This document shows positions 28,899 to 37,839 of a stretch of DNA of 64,000 bases, one piece after another. A program made the translations under genes and the position numbers. Within the stretch, counting starts at the first letter, position 1. Each line of letters opens with the position of its first letter. This DNA is from Acidimicrobiia bacterium (GTDB lineage: Bacteria > Actinomycetota > Acidimicrobiia > Acidimicrobiales > Poriferisodalaceae), in contig JAJEEO010000014.1 of the NCBI GenBank assembly GCA_022820925.1, positions 1-64,000 on the forward strand. Direction: 5' to 3'. The notes below the pieces were generated by a model that was not told the DNA's origin, ran no database searches, and worked only from the letters and a program-made list of their open reading frames with translations.

Positions 28899-29645
28899 TC
28901 AGGCGCCGAGCTGGTTCATGTGTGCGCGGATGCGCTCGGGTGTGGGGTCGGTGAGCTCGTCGACGATCTTGCCGTCCACCAGGAACACCACCCGGTCGGC
29001 GTACGAGGCCGCGACGGCGTCGTGGGTCACCATCACGATGGTCTGGCCCATCTCGTCCACGGCGTTGCGCATGAAGCCCAGGATCTCAGCGCCCGTGTTG
29101 AGATCGACGTTGCCGGTGGGCTCGTCGGCGAAGATCACCTGCGGTTGGCCGGCCAGCGCCCGTGCCACCGCCACGCGCTGCTGCTGGCCGCCCGACAGCT
29201 CGCTGGGCCGGTGCTTGAGCCGGTCGGCGAGACCGGTGGCGCTGACCACCTCGTCGACCCAGTCGGCGTCGCCCGCGCTGCCGGCCAGGTCCATCGGCAG
29301 CATGATGTTCTCGATGGCGGTCAGCGTGGTGACCAGGTTGAACGCCTGGAACACGAACCCCACGTTGTCGCGGCGCAGCAGCGTGAGATCGCGTTCGGAC
29401 AGCGTCGACAGATCGACCTCGCCGATCAGCACCTGCCCCTCGGTCACCCGGTCGAGCCCTGCCATGCAGTGCATGAGGGTGGACTTGCCCGAGCCCGACG
29501 GCCCCATGATGGCGGTGAACTGGCCCTGCTCGAACGTCACGTCGATGGCGTCGAGTGCGCGCACCGCCGTGTCGCCCGAACCGTAGATCTTGGTCGCCGC
29601 CACGGCTCTCGCCGCTGCATGCGTGGGTGGAGCCGCGACAGACAT
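28899..29645 (-). CDS. ABC transporter ATP-binding protein (LolD/MacB-like)
   Basis: A 248-aa ATPase: Walker A GPSGSGKST, Q-loop NVGFVFQAFNL, signature LSGGQQQRVAVARAL, Walker B VIFADEPTGNVD and switch His in VMVTHD. The EPTGNVD (usually EPTGNLD) element and spacing match the LolD/MacB/FtsE group that drives FtsX-type permeases. The start at 29645 has GGGAGG about 5 nt before it; a longer frame reaches 29690. It is the first gene of the exporter operon. Confidence 0.93.
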   Translation of the reverse strand: MSVAAPPTHAAARAVAATKIYGSGDTAVRALDAIDVTFEQGQFTAIMGPSGSGKSTLMHCMAGLDRVTEGQVLIGEVDLSTLSERDLTLLRRDNVGFVFQAFNLVTTLTAIENIMLPMDLAGSAGDADWVDEVVSATGLADRLKHRPSELSGGQQQRVAVARALAGQPQVIFADEPTGNVDLNTGAEILGFMRNAVDEMGQTIVMVTHDAVAASYADRVVFLVDGKIVDELTDPTPERIRAHMNQLGA

Positions 29646-29720
29646 GAAGCCTCCCGGAGAGGTTGCAAACCAGCGCGCAACTCTACGCACGCCGACCTGC
29701 CGCCCATGTTCAGGTTTTCT

Positions 29721-32700
29721 TCAGGTTCCCAGCGTGGGGCCCCGGTATCCGGCGGTGAAGCCGTGCTCTATGAGCAGGTCATGAATCGGGTGCTCAGCTG
29801 CGGGGCCGGCGTCGATGCGGGCCAGCTCGACCTTGGCGAGCCGGCCGTCGGCGAGAGCTTGGCGCAGGGCGCCGATCCAGCGCAGATCGTCTGCTGCGTG
29901 CTCGAAGGTGTGCAGGGTGCGCCCGCCACGGTCCAGCGCTACGAGCGGAGTGCCGTCGGCCAGCACCACGTGCGCGCCGGCAGTGCGGCTGGGTCTGCCG
30001 TCGCTGGGTGGCCAGCTGAGCGCGGCGCCGTAGGGCTGGGCAGGGTCGGCTGCGGCCAACACCACGACATCGGCCGAGCCCTGGCTCTGGCCGTGCGGGC
30101 GCTCTGACGTCGCCGGACGATCGGTGTGTGACGGCGTCGGGTGCTGGCGGTAGTCGCGCAGGCGCTCGACTGCCGCGGCGGTGGCGAACTGTGCCGCGCC
30201 GAGGCCCTCCACGAAATGGCCGCGCCGCACGCTGCCGCGTTCTTCGAGTGCCCGCAGGATGCCGTAGGCCGCCGCGAAGCCTCCCGGGTGGCCCTCGGCC
30301 AGCACGCCGGGACGGGTGACGATGCCGTGCCGCTCCAGCAGCGCTTGCGCGCCGCCGTGCGCGCGCTCGGTGGGTGACGGCGCCGGTTCGCGCAGCAGCG
30401 AGGTCAGCGACCAGCGGCCTGCCGCACTCGGCGGCCCGCCGCTGCGAAGGCGGCCGGGGCGTCGGCGGGCCGGACCCGAACGGGTCAGCACGCCCGACCG
30501 GCCGCGGCGCGAGCCATGTCGTGCGCCTGCGGCACGGCCGGCTCCAGAAGATCGGCTGGTCGACCTGCCGCTGCGGCGGGGTCCGAGTGCCCGCAGCGGG
30601 GCGAGCGTGTCGTTGGTGACGAGCCCGGCCCACACCAGGTCCCACAACGCCGCCAGCACCTGCTCGGACAGGCTCGCTAGGTCTGTGGGCCGTCTCGATT
30701 CGGTAGGTGCGATCGCTTCCGGTCGCCCGCCGCTGCCGGACGGGTCTGCTGCAGCATCGGACGGGGACAGATCTTGGCTGGTCGTCGACGGTTCGGGCTG
30801 CGGCGTCGCGGCCGAACCGTCCCTTGGTGGAGATTGATCAGGCGCTGAGGTCTGTACCTCACCTCGCGCCATCGCGGCGTGGGCGGCGCTGAGCAGGTCT
30901 GGCCAGAATGCGGCGCCGTGTTCGCTGAGGTGAGCGAGAACTGCCGCTGACACCGGGTCGGCGGGCTCGACATCGGTTGGCGGCGCCAAGGTGGCGATCT
31001 CGTCGCGCCAGTAGAGACGGATGCGGCCGTCGTTGGGGCCGAGCGAGCCTGCACCGATCCACACCAGCTCGCCGCTGGCCAGCAACGCGTCCAGATCGGC
31101 ACTGCTGTAGCGGGCGACGCGTGCGGGCAGCACATCGGTTTCGAGGATCGAGGCGGCCACCGGCGCACCAGCGAGCTGGGTGATGGCGTCAGCCAGTGCA
31201 TCGGCGCCCCGCCGTGGCCGGTCGATGCTGTGCCACGCCGCCAGGAAACGGGCATACGCCGCGGGTGGCACCGGCTCTACCTCGCGCCGCAGCCGTGCCA
31301 GCGAGCGCCGCCGCACGGTTCGCAGCACCGACGTGTCGCACCATTCGGTGCTGGTGCCATCAGGTCGGAACGCTCCCCGGGTGACCCGCTTGGCAGTTTC
31401 CAGCCGATTCAGCGCCGCCGTCACACGCACGACTGCGATTCCCAGCCGCTCGGCCACGGCGTCGGCTTCGAACGGCACATGCGTGGATGCGAAGCGGGCC
31501 ACCAGCTCGTCGAGCGGGTCGGTTCCCGGCGCCAGCACGTCGACGGTCAGCACGGCAGGCAGACCCACGGGCAGCGCGCAGCCCAGCGCGTCCCGGTACC
31601 GCGCTGCGTCCTCCACCGCCACATACCGCGTCTCGCCCGCAATCCGCAACTCCACAGCTCGGCGCTCGGCCAGCAGCTCAGCCAGCCAGCCTTCGCCTGC
31701 CGGCATCTCTGCGCGCGCGGCAGACAGCGACTCACCCGCCCCAATCGCCACCGACTCCCCACCGGACGACACATCCGGCGGCAACTCAAGGACCCCGGCC
31801 GATCCTGCCAACAGCTCGGACGCTGCAGGCTCGCCGGCTTCGGCTGGCTCGTTGCCCGCTTGCTCCTCCGCTAATGAGAGTGCCGGTCCAGACACGCAGC
31901 GGTAGGAGATCTCCTCGGCGGTGAGGTCGCCGACCCGGCTCAGGACGTCGGCGAGCTCGTCGGCGCTGCGGGCCTGGCGGCCGTCGGCGAGGCGCTGCAG
32001 CTCCAGCTCGAGCGTGGCGAGCACCTCGGCGTCGAGCAGCTCCCGCAGCTCCTCAGCGCCGAGCAGATCGGCCAGCAGGTCGCGGTCGAGCGCCAGGGCG
32101 GCGGCCCGGCGTTCGGCCAGCGGTGCGTCGCCGCCGTACATGAACACCGAGATCCAGTCGAACAGCAGGCTCTGCGCCATCGGCGAGGCGCCGTCGGTGT
32201 CCACGGTGACCATGCGGATCTTGCGCGACCTGATGTCGGACAGCACTTCGGTCAGCGCCGGCACGTCGAACACCTCCTGCAGGCATTCCCGGGAGGTCTC
32301 CAACAGCATCGGGAAGCTGGGGTACTTGGCCGCAACCTCCAGCAGCCCGGCCGAGCGCTGGCGCTGCTGCCACAGCGGCACCCGCTCGCCGGGCCGGCGG
32401 CGAGGCAGCAGCAGCGCCCGGCCTGCAACCTCCCGGAAGCGCGACGCGAACAGGGCCGTCGAGGGCAGATGGCTCACGATGGCGTCGCGCACCTCGTCGG
32501 GGTCGAGCGCCAAGTCGGTCGCATCCAGCACCGGAGCGCCGCTGGTGCCCGGCGAATCCCACGCGGACCCGTTGGGAGCCTGGTCGTCGGGCGACCAGAC
32601 ATCGGGCAGCCGCAGCACGATGCCGTCGTCGCTCCACAGCAGCTCGACGCCGCCCATGCCGTTGACTTCCCCGCTGCCAGCGGCCTGCTCGGCGAGCTTG

Positions 32701-35165
32701 GCCTGCAGCGCGATGCCCCACGGGGCATGCACCCGGGCGCCGAATGGCGTGAGGATGCAGACGCGCCAATCGCCGATCTCGTCGCGGAAGCGCTCCACCA
32801 CGATCGTGCGATCGTCGGGCACCGCACCGGTCGCCGCCCGCTGCGCATCGAGGTACCGCAGCACGTTGACCGCAGCAGAACGATCGAGGCAGTTCTCGCG
32901 CTGCAGCTGCTCGACCAGTCGAGCGGTCGGCTCTGCGGCTCTTGAAGACGCTCGGACAGGTGAACCTTCCCGCTGCGTCGCCTGTTGTTTCCCGCTCTTG
33001 TTCGCTGCGCTCACGGGCCGCTCGGGCCCCGGCGTCGGCGGTCGGCTCCGCCAAGGCGAAGCTCGACGCGGCGGCGATGTTGATTCCACATCGCCGCGCC
33101 GTGCCATGACCGCAGCGCGCTCGGCCTCCGCGTCGAGCTGCATCAGGTGCGACTCAAGGTCCGTCGGCAGCGCGTCGCCGATCGTGCGGATGAACGCCCC
33201 GACTGCCCGGCCCAGCTCCAGCGGCCGGCCGGGCCCGTCGCCGTGCCAGAACGGCATCTTGCCCGGCTCGCCCGGCGCCGGCGTGACCACCACCCGGTCG
33301 AAGGTGATCTCTGCGATCCGCCACGTCGACGCTCCCAGCAGGAACGTCTCGCCGACCCGGGCCTCGTACACCATCTCCTCGTCCAGCTCGCCCACACGCG
33401 ACCCGTCGGTGGTGAACACCGCGTACAAGCCCCGGTCGGGAATCGTGCCGGCGTTGGTGACCGCCAGGCGGCCGGCACCCTGGCGAGCCCGCAGCATCCC
33501 GGTGGTGCGATCCCACACGATGCGCGGCCGCAGCTCGCGGAACTCCTCGGACGGGTAACGGCCGGCCAGCAGGTCGAGCACCGAGCTGAACACCTCCTCG
33601 CTGAGCTGCTCGTAGGGCGCGGCCCGCCGCACGACGCGCAGGATGTCGTCGACTGACCAGTCGTCGACCGCCACCATCGCCACCACCTGCTGGGCCAGCA
33701 CGTCAAGCGGCTGGCGCGGGTAGCGGATCGCCTCGATCTCGCCGGTTCCCATCCGCTGGGCCACCACCGCCGCCTCGACGAGATCGCCACGATGGCGGGG
33801 GAAGATCTTGCCCACGCTCGGCTCGCCCACCTGGTGCCCGGCCCGCCCGATGCGCTGCATGCCGGCCGCCACCGACGGCGGCGACGCCACCTGGATCACC
33901 AGGTCGACCGCGCCCATGTCGATGCCCAGCTCCAGCGACGACGTGGCCACGATGGCACGCACCCGGCCCGCCTTCAGATCATCCTCGATCACCAGCCGCT
34001 GCTCGCGGCTGAGCGAGCCGTGATGCGCCCGCACCAGCTCGGCGCCCTCCGGCGGCGAAGTGCCTTCGGCTTCGGCCGCCCGGTTGAGCCCCTCGAGGTG
34101 CAGCTCGTTCAGCCGGGTGGCCAGCCGCTCGGCCAGCCGGCGAGCATTGGTGAAGATGATGGTGGAACGGTGCGCGTAGACCAGCTCCAGCAGCCGCGGA
34201 TGGATGGCCGGCCAGATGCTGTTGGAGTGCGTCTGCGGTGCATCTGACGGCGCCACCGCGAGCGGCGACGCTGTATCCGACGGCGCCACCGCGAGCGGTG
34301 GCGCGAAGTCATCGTCATGATCCACACGCACCGCGCCATTGGGTGCGGCTCCGGCGCTGGCGGCTGCCAGGTCGCCCATGTCGGACACCCCGACGATGAC
34401 CTCCACGTCGAGCTGCTTGGTCATGCCCGCATCGGTGATCTCGACATGCCGCCCCGCCGGCTGGTCGGGATCGCTGCCGCCGAGGAACCGTGCCACCTCC
34501 GACAGCGGACGCTGGGTGGCCGACAGCCCGATCCGCTGCGGCGGCTCGCCGGTGAGCTCGCACAGCCGCTCGAGCGACAGCGCCAGGTGCGTGCCGCGCT
34601 TGGTGGCCGCCACCGAGTGGATCTCGTCGACGATCACCCACCGCACCCACCGCAGCGTCTCGCGCGCCTGCGACGTCAGCATCAGGTACAGCGACTCGGG
34701 AGTGGTGATGGCGATGTCGGGCGGCCGGGTGATCAGCCGCCGCCGCTCGGCGGCACTGGTGTCGCCGGTGCGCACCCCCACGGTCGGCGCGTGCACCTCG
34801 GTGCCCAGCCGCTCGGCCGCCAGGGCGATGCCTGCCAGCGGCGCCCGCAGGTTCTTGTCGACATCGACGGCCAGCGCTCGCAACGGCGACAGGTACAGCA
34901 CCCGCGTGCGTTCGGCCCGGGCGGGCTCGGGCTCGCCCATGACCCGGTCGATGGCCCACAGGAACGCCGCCAGCGTCTTGCCCGAACCGGTGGGCGCAGC
35001 GATCAGGCAGTGCTGCCCCGCCGAGATTGCCTCCCACCCCGAGATCTGGCACTGGGTCGGCGCCGCAAACGTCGACGCGAACCACTCAGCCGTCGGTGCC
35101 GAGAAAGCACCGAGTGCGGGGTGCATTCGGCCAGAAGCACCGGCGTCAGCCGTCGAGCCAGCCAT
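29721..35165 (-). CDS. lhr: Lhr-type large ATP-dependent helicase
   Basis: An 1814-aa superfamily 2 helicase. RecA-like domain 1 holds the Q-motif/Walker A region LIAAPTGSGKT (~58) and the DEIH box (~177). Domain 2 carries QRIGRAGH (~437). A winged-helix/Lhr core and a long C-terminal region (Lhr-CTD, related to nicking or uracil-glycosylase-bearing forms) follow. Lhr moves 3' to 5' on single-stranded DNA and acts in repair. Two inserts break the family pattern: about 50 residues near 700-745 that contain a copy of the 44-bp dispersed repeat, and an Arg/Ser/Gly-rich tract near 1540-1590. Both look like disordered loops. Confidence 0.92.
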   Translation of the reverse strand: MAGSTADAGASGRMHPALGAFSAPTAEWFASTFAAPTQCQISGWEAISAGQHCLIAAPTGSGKTLAAFLWAIDRVMGEPEPARAERTRVLYLSPLRALAVDVDKNLRAPLAGIALAAERLGTEVHAPTVGVRTGDTSAAERRRLITRPPDIAITTPESLYLMLTSQARETLRWVRWVIVDEIHSVAATKRGTHLALSLERLCELTGEPPQRIGLSATQRPLSEVARFLGGSDPDQPAGRHVEITDAGMTKQLDVEVIVGVSDMGDLAAASAGAAPNGAVRVDHDDDFAPPLAVAPSDTASPLAVAPSDAPQTHSNSIWPAIHPRLLELVYAHRSTIIFTNARRLAERLATRLNELHLEGLNRAAEAEGTSPPEGAELVRAHHGSLSREQRLVIEDDLKAGRVRAIVATSSLELGIDMGAVDLVIQVASPPSVAAGMQRIGRAGHQVGEPSVGKIFPRHRGDLVEAAVVAQRMGTGEIEAIRYPRQPLDVLAQQVVAMVAVDDWSVDDILRVVRRAAPYEQLSEEVFSSVLDLLAGRYPSEEFRELRPRIVWDRTTGMLRARQGAGRLAVTNAGTIPDRGLYAVFTTDGSRVGELDEEMVYEARVGETFLLGASTWRIAEITFDRVVVTPAPGEPGKMPFWHGDGPGRPLELGRAVGAFIRTIGDALPTDLESHLMQLDAEAERAAVMARRGDVESTSPPRRASPWRSRPPTPGPERPVSAANKSGKQQATQREGSPVRASSRAAEPTARLVEQLQRENCLDRSAAVNVLRYLDAQRAATGAVPDDRTIVVERFRDEIGDWRVCILTPFGARVHAPWGIALQAKLAEQAAGSGEVNGMGGVELLWSDDGIVLRLPDVWSPDDQAPNGSAWDSPGTSGAPVLDATDLALDPDEVRDAIVSHLPSTALFASRFREVAGRALLLPRRRPGERVPLWQQRQRSAGLLEVAAKYPSFPMLLETSRECLQEVFDVPALTEVLSDIRSRKIRMVTVDTDGASPMAQSLLFDWISVFMYGGDAPLAERRAAALALDRDLLADLLGAEELRELLDAEVLATLELELQRLADGRQARSADELADVLSRVGDLTAEEISYRCVSGPALSLAEEQAGNEPAEAGEPAASELLAGSAGVLELPPDVSSGGESVAIGAGESLSAARAEMPAGEGWLAELLAERRAVELRIAGETRYVAVEDAARYRDALGCALPVGLPAVLTVDVLAPGTDPLDELVARFASTHVPFEADAVAERLGIAVVRVTAALNRLETAKRVTRGAFRPDGTSTEWCDTSVLRTVRRRSLARLRREVEPVPPAAYARFLAAWHSIDRPRRGADALADAITQLAGAPVAASILETDVLPARVARYSSADLDALLASGELVWIGAGSLGPNDGRIRLYWRDEIATLAPPTDVEPADPVSAAVLAHLSEHGAAFWPDLLSAAHAAMARGEVQTSAPDQSPPRDGSAATPQPEPSTTSQDLSPSDAAADPSGSGGRPEAIAPTESRRPTDLASLSEQVLAALWDLVWAGLVTNDTLAPLRALGPRRSGRSTSRSSGAGRAAGARHGSRRGRSGVLTRSGPARRRPGRLRSGGPPSAAGRWSLTSLLREPAPSPTERAHGGAQALLERHGIVTRPGVLAEGHPGGFAAAYGILRALEERGSVRRGHFVEGLGAAQFATAAAVERLRDYRQHPTPSHTDRPATSERPHGQSQGSADVVVLAAADPAQPYGAALSWPPSDGRPSRTAGAHVVLADGTPLVALDRGGRTLHTFEHAADDLRWIGALRQALADGRLAKVELARIDAGPAAEHPIHDLLIEHGFTAGYRGPTLGT
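32985..33028 (-). repeat. 44-bp dispersed repeat, copy D (inside lhr)
   Basis: Matches the consensus GGCCCGAGCGGCCCGTGAGC - GAAGCGAACAAGAGCGGGAA - ACAC with few differences. Read in the lhr frame it gives GPERPVSAANKSGKQ. It is in frame and lies between the conserved helicase core and the downstream LVEQLQRENCLDRSA segment. Confidence 0.85.
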
Positions 35166-35296
35166 CGGAGCCCATTACTACTGCGGGGCTGTGACATGCG
35201 CGGCACTCGGCGCACCGGCTTCCCCCCGCCACGCTCGATGCGCAGACCGGTTCAGACCCCGGCTGCCGTTGAGCCGGTGCCAACCGGCACCCGGTG

Positions 35297-35500
35297 CTAG
35301 CCGGGCGGGTTCAGGCTGCCGTCGAATCCCTGGTTGTGGGTGCCGTCGCACATCGGCTTCGTGCCCGACATCCCGCACCGGCACAGCGCTACGACGGCGT
35401 CGCCGTCGGACAGCGTGTTCCCTTCGTGGTCCGATACCTGGCACGGTCCGCGGACCAGCAGCGGTCCGTTGTCCAGCACTGTCACGGTGACGTCAGCCAT
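35297..35500 (-). CDS. CDGSH iron-sulfur domain protein
   Basis: A 67-aa protein with one complete CDGSH zinc-finger-like motif, CRCGMSGTKPMCDGTH, whose three Cys and one His ligate a labile [2Fe-2S] cluster. Bacterial CDGSH proteins are implicated in redox or iron-sulfur transfer. The start is the ATG of MADVTVTVLD, which overlaps the 3' end of the helD-like gene by 8 bp; a longer frame to 35530 lies inside that gene. About 130 bp separate it from lhr. Confidence 0.9.
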   Translation of the reverse strand: MADVTVTVLDNGPLLVRGPCQVSDHEGNTLSDGDAVVALCRCGMSGTKPMCDGTHNQGFDGSLNPPG

Positions 35501-37790
35501 TCGATTCTCCCGAGGTGACATGGTTCGCACCCGACATGCCCACGGCAGGCATGTCCGGCGCAGCGGCGAGGCCAGTGTTGCACGCCCCGGCCTCCCCGGC
35601 GATCCCTGAGCTCGATGGACCCTTCAGCGGATCGGGCAGCGGCTGGCTCCACACCACCGCCACTCGCTTGGTGGCCCGGGTCAGCGCCACGTACAGCGCC
35701 CGCAAACCCTGCGGTTCCTCATCCACCATCGCCGCGGGTTCCACCACCACCACGCCGTCGGTTTCCAGCCCCTTGCACAGCCGCACTGGCGCCAGGGTGA
35801 CGCGGGGGTGCAGCGCTCCGGTGGCGTTGCGGCTGGCGGCGGTGGCGCGGCCGAAGTCCACCCCGGCGTCCTCCAGCATCGACGCGATCTCGTCCATGAA
35901 CCGGGCGGGCGACACCACCAGCAACGAACCGCCGTCGAGCGCCGCCGCCTCAACGTCGACCGCTTCCAAGACCCCCTGAGCGATGCTCTCGGTGCACACG
36001 AAGCGTGGCGGTGAGCCGTCGATGCGCACTGCAGCAGGCGGTGCGAGCCCGGGCGCCGCAGCGGCCAGCACCTGGTTGGCCAGCTCGAGGCTCGGCTGGG
36101 GGATGCGGTAGCTCAGCGTGAGCTCCGACAGCCGGGGCTCGACGGGTCCCTGGGGCAGGTGGCGGAGGATCTCCTGCCAGCTCGACGGCGCGTGCGCCGA
36201 GGTGGCCTGGGCAATGTCGCCCACCACCGTCATCGAGCCGTTGAGCGAACGGCGGGCGATCATTCGCAACGCCATCGGCGGCTGGTCCTGGCACTCGTCG
36301 ACCACGATGTGCCCGTAGGTGCGGATCTCGGTATCGCTGCGGCGCTTGCGTGAGCGCGACCGCGGCCCGAGCACCGAGTACGCCTCGTCCAGCAGCGGCA
36401 CATCGGCGTCGGTCCACTCGTAGTCGGCCTCGCTGTCGCCGCGGGGGCGGTACAGCGACTTCCATTCGTCATCGGGCAGCACACCCTCTGAGGCAGAGCG
36501 CAGCAGTGCACGCGAGCCGTACAGGTCCCGCAGCAACTGCGCGGGGGTCAGCAGCGGCCACATGCGCTCGAACGCCGCCATCACCTCGGGATGGCGGGCG
36601 AACCGCTCGCGCAGCTTGGCGGGCTCGGGGCGGCGCCGGTGCGACGCCGACATGGCCGCGTACACCGCCTGCTCGACGTAGGACCGGCCCGCGTTGTGAT
36701 GGCGGAAACGTCGGCGCGCCTCCGCCACGATCGCCCGCGACCTGCCCGCGGACAGCGTCACGTAGCCCAGGCCGAACTCGAGGCGCAGATCGCTGCGCAG
36801 CGGCCGCTGACGGTCGCGTACGGCGTTGGCAATGACCTGCGACATCACGATGTCGCCCTTGGTGCGGGCCACCGCAGCCGGGTCGGCCAGCCGCACCCGC
36901 ACGTCACCGAAGATCTCGTTGAACAGGTCTGCCAGCACGAACAGATGCACACCGGCCTCGCCCAGGCTGGGCAGCACACGCTCGACGTAGCGCAGGAACA
37001 GCCGGTTCGGCCCGATGACCAGCACGCCTTGGCCTGCCAGCGGGAAGCGGTACGTGTACAGCAGATAGGCAGCGCGGTGCAGCGCCACGATCGTCTTGCC
37101 GGTGCCGGGGCCGCCCTGGGTGACCAGGATGCCCTTGCGGGGGCTGCGGATGATCTCGTCCTGCTCGGCCTGGATGGTCGACACGACCTGGCGGAGCTGG
37201 CCGTCGCGGCGCTGTTCGAGGGCCGCGTACAGGGCGCCGTGAGCGTTGAGGCGCGGGCGGTCGCCGTTGCCGTCGGAGTCACCTTCGAGCGCATCGAGGT
37301 CGAAGACCTCGTCTTCGAGATCGGCCAGCACCCGGCCGCGGCACACGAAATGGCGGCGGCGCAGCAGGCCGAGCGGGTCGCCGCCGGTTGCCCGGAAGAA
37401 CGGCTCCGCGATCGGCGCCCGCCAGTCCACCACCACCGGCTCCTGGCGCTCGTCGGCCACCGCAAGCCTGCCGATGTAGAACGTCTCGCTCGCGCCGTTG
37501 CCGCCAGTGCTGCCATCAAGACTGCCGTCAGGACTGTCGGCGTCGCCGTTGGGCCGTGCCGGGCGGTCGATGCGGCCGAACACCAGCGACGACGAGCCCA
37601 GCTCGAGCTGGCTCAAGCGGCCGGCCACAGTGTCTTCGATCACGTCGCGTTCGAACCGTGCTTGGCGGGTGCCGCCACGGCCGACCTCGACCATCTCGCG
37701 CAGTCTCGTGGCCCGCTGCCGGGAGGACTCCAGCAGCGCATATGCACGGTCGATATGAGCTTGTTCTGCCTGGATTTCCGGATGGCTCAC
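35493..37790 (-). CDS. HelD/HelR-like UvrD-family helicase (RNA polymerase recycling type)
   Basis: A 765-aa superfamily 1 ATPase. The N-terminus is a long helical arm (HIDRAYALLESSRQRATRLR onward), followed by the HelD-specific EPVVVDWRAPIAEPFFRAT block. The P-loop is TQGGPGTGKTIVALHRAAYL (~226), the Walker B element HIVVDECQDQPP (~497), and the C-terminal helicase motif LYVALTRATKRVAVVW. HelD proteins remove RNA polymerase from DNA; actinobacterial HelR also displaces rifamycins. The GTG at 37790 fits the usual length; the frame extends upstream to 38105 without homology. Confidence 0.88.
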   Translation of the reverse strand: MSHPEIQAEQAHIDRAYALLESSRQRATRLREMVEVGRGGTRQARFERDVIEDTVAGRLSQLELGSSSLVFGRIDRPARPNGDADSPDGSLDGSTGGNGASETFYIGRLAVADERQEPVVVDWRAPIAEPFFRATGGDPLGLLRRRHFVCRGRVLADLEDEVFDLDALEGDSDGNGDRPRLNAHGALYAALEQRRDGQLRQVVSTIQAEQDEIIRSPRKGILVTQGGPGTGKTIVALHRAAYLLYTYRFPLAGQGVLVIGPNRLFLRYVERVLPSLGEAGVHLFVLADLFNEIFGDVRVRLADPAAVARTKGDIVMSQVIANAVRDRQRPLRSDLRLEFGLGYVTLSAGRSRAIVAEARRRFRHHNAGRSYVEQAVYAAMSASHRRRPEPAKLRERFARHPEVMAAFERMWPLLTPAQLLRDLYGSRALLRSASEGVLPDDEWKSLYRPRGDSEADYEWTDADVPLLDEAYSVLGPRSRSRKRRSDTEIRTYGHIVVDECQDQPPMALRMIARRSLNGSMTVVGDIAQATSAHAPSSWQEILRHLPQGPVEPRLSELTLSYRIPQPSLELANQVLAAAAPGLAPPAAVRIDGSPPRFVCTESIAQGVLEAVDVEAAALDGGSLLVVSPARFMDEIASMLEDAGVDFGRATAASRNATGALHPRVTLAPVRLCKGLETDGVVVVEPAAMVDEEPQGLRALYVALTRATKRVAVVWSQPLPDPLKGPSSSGIAGEAGACNTGLAAAPDMPAVGMSGANHVTSGESNG

Positions 37791-37839
37791 GCTTGGCCTG
37801 TCACCGTATTTTGGGCTGATCAAGGCTACTCGCGGTGAG

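Noticed and set aside
26733..30107. A 1124-codon plus-strand open frame opposite the ABC exporter genes
   Set aside because: Same antisense signature; the minus strand encodes Walker and FtsX motifs throughout.
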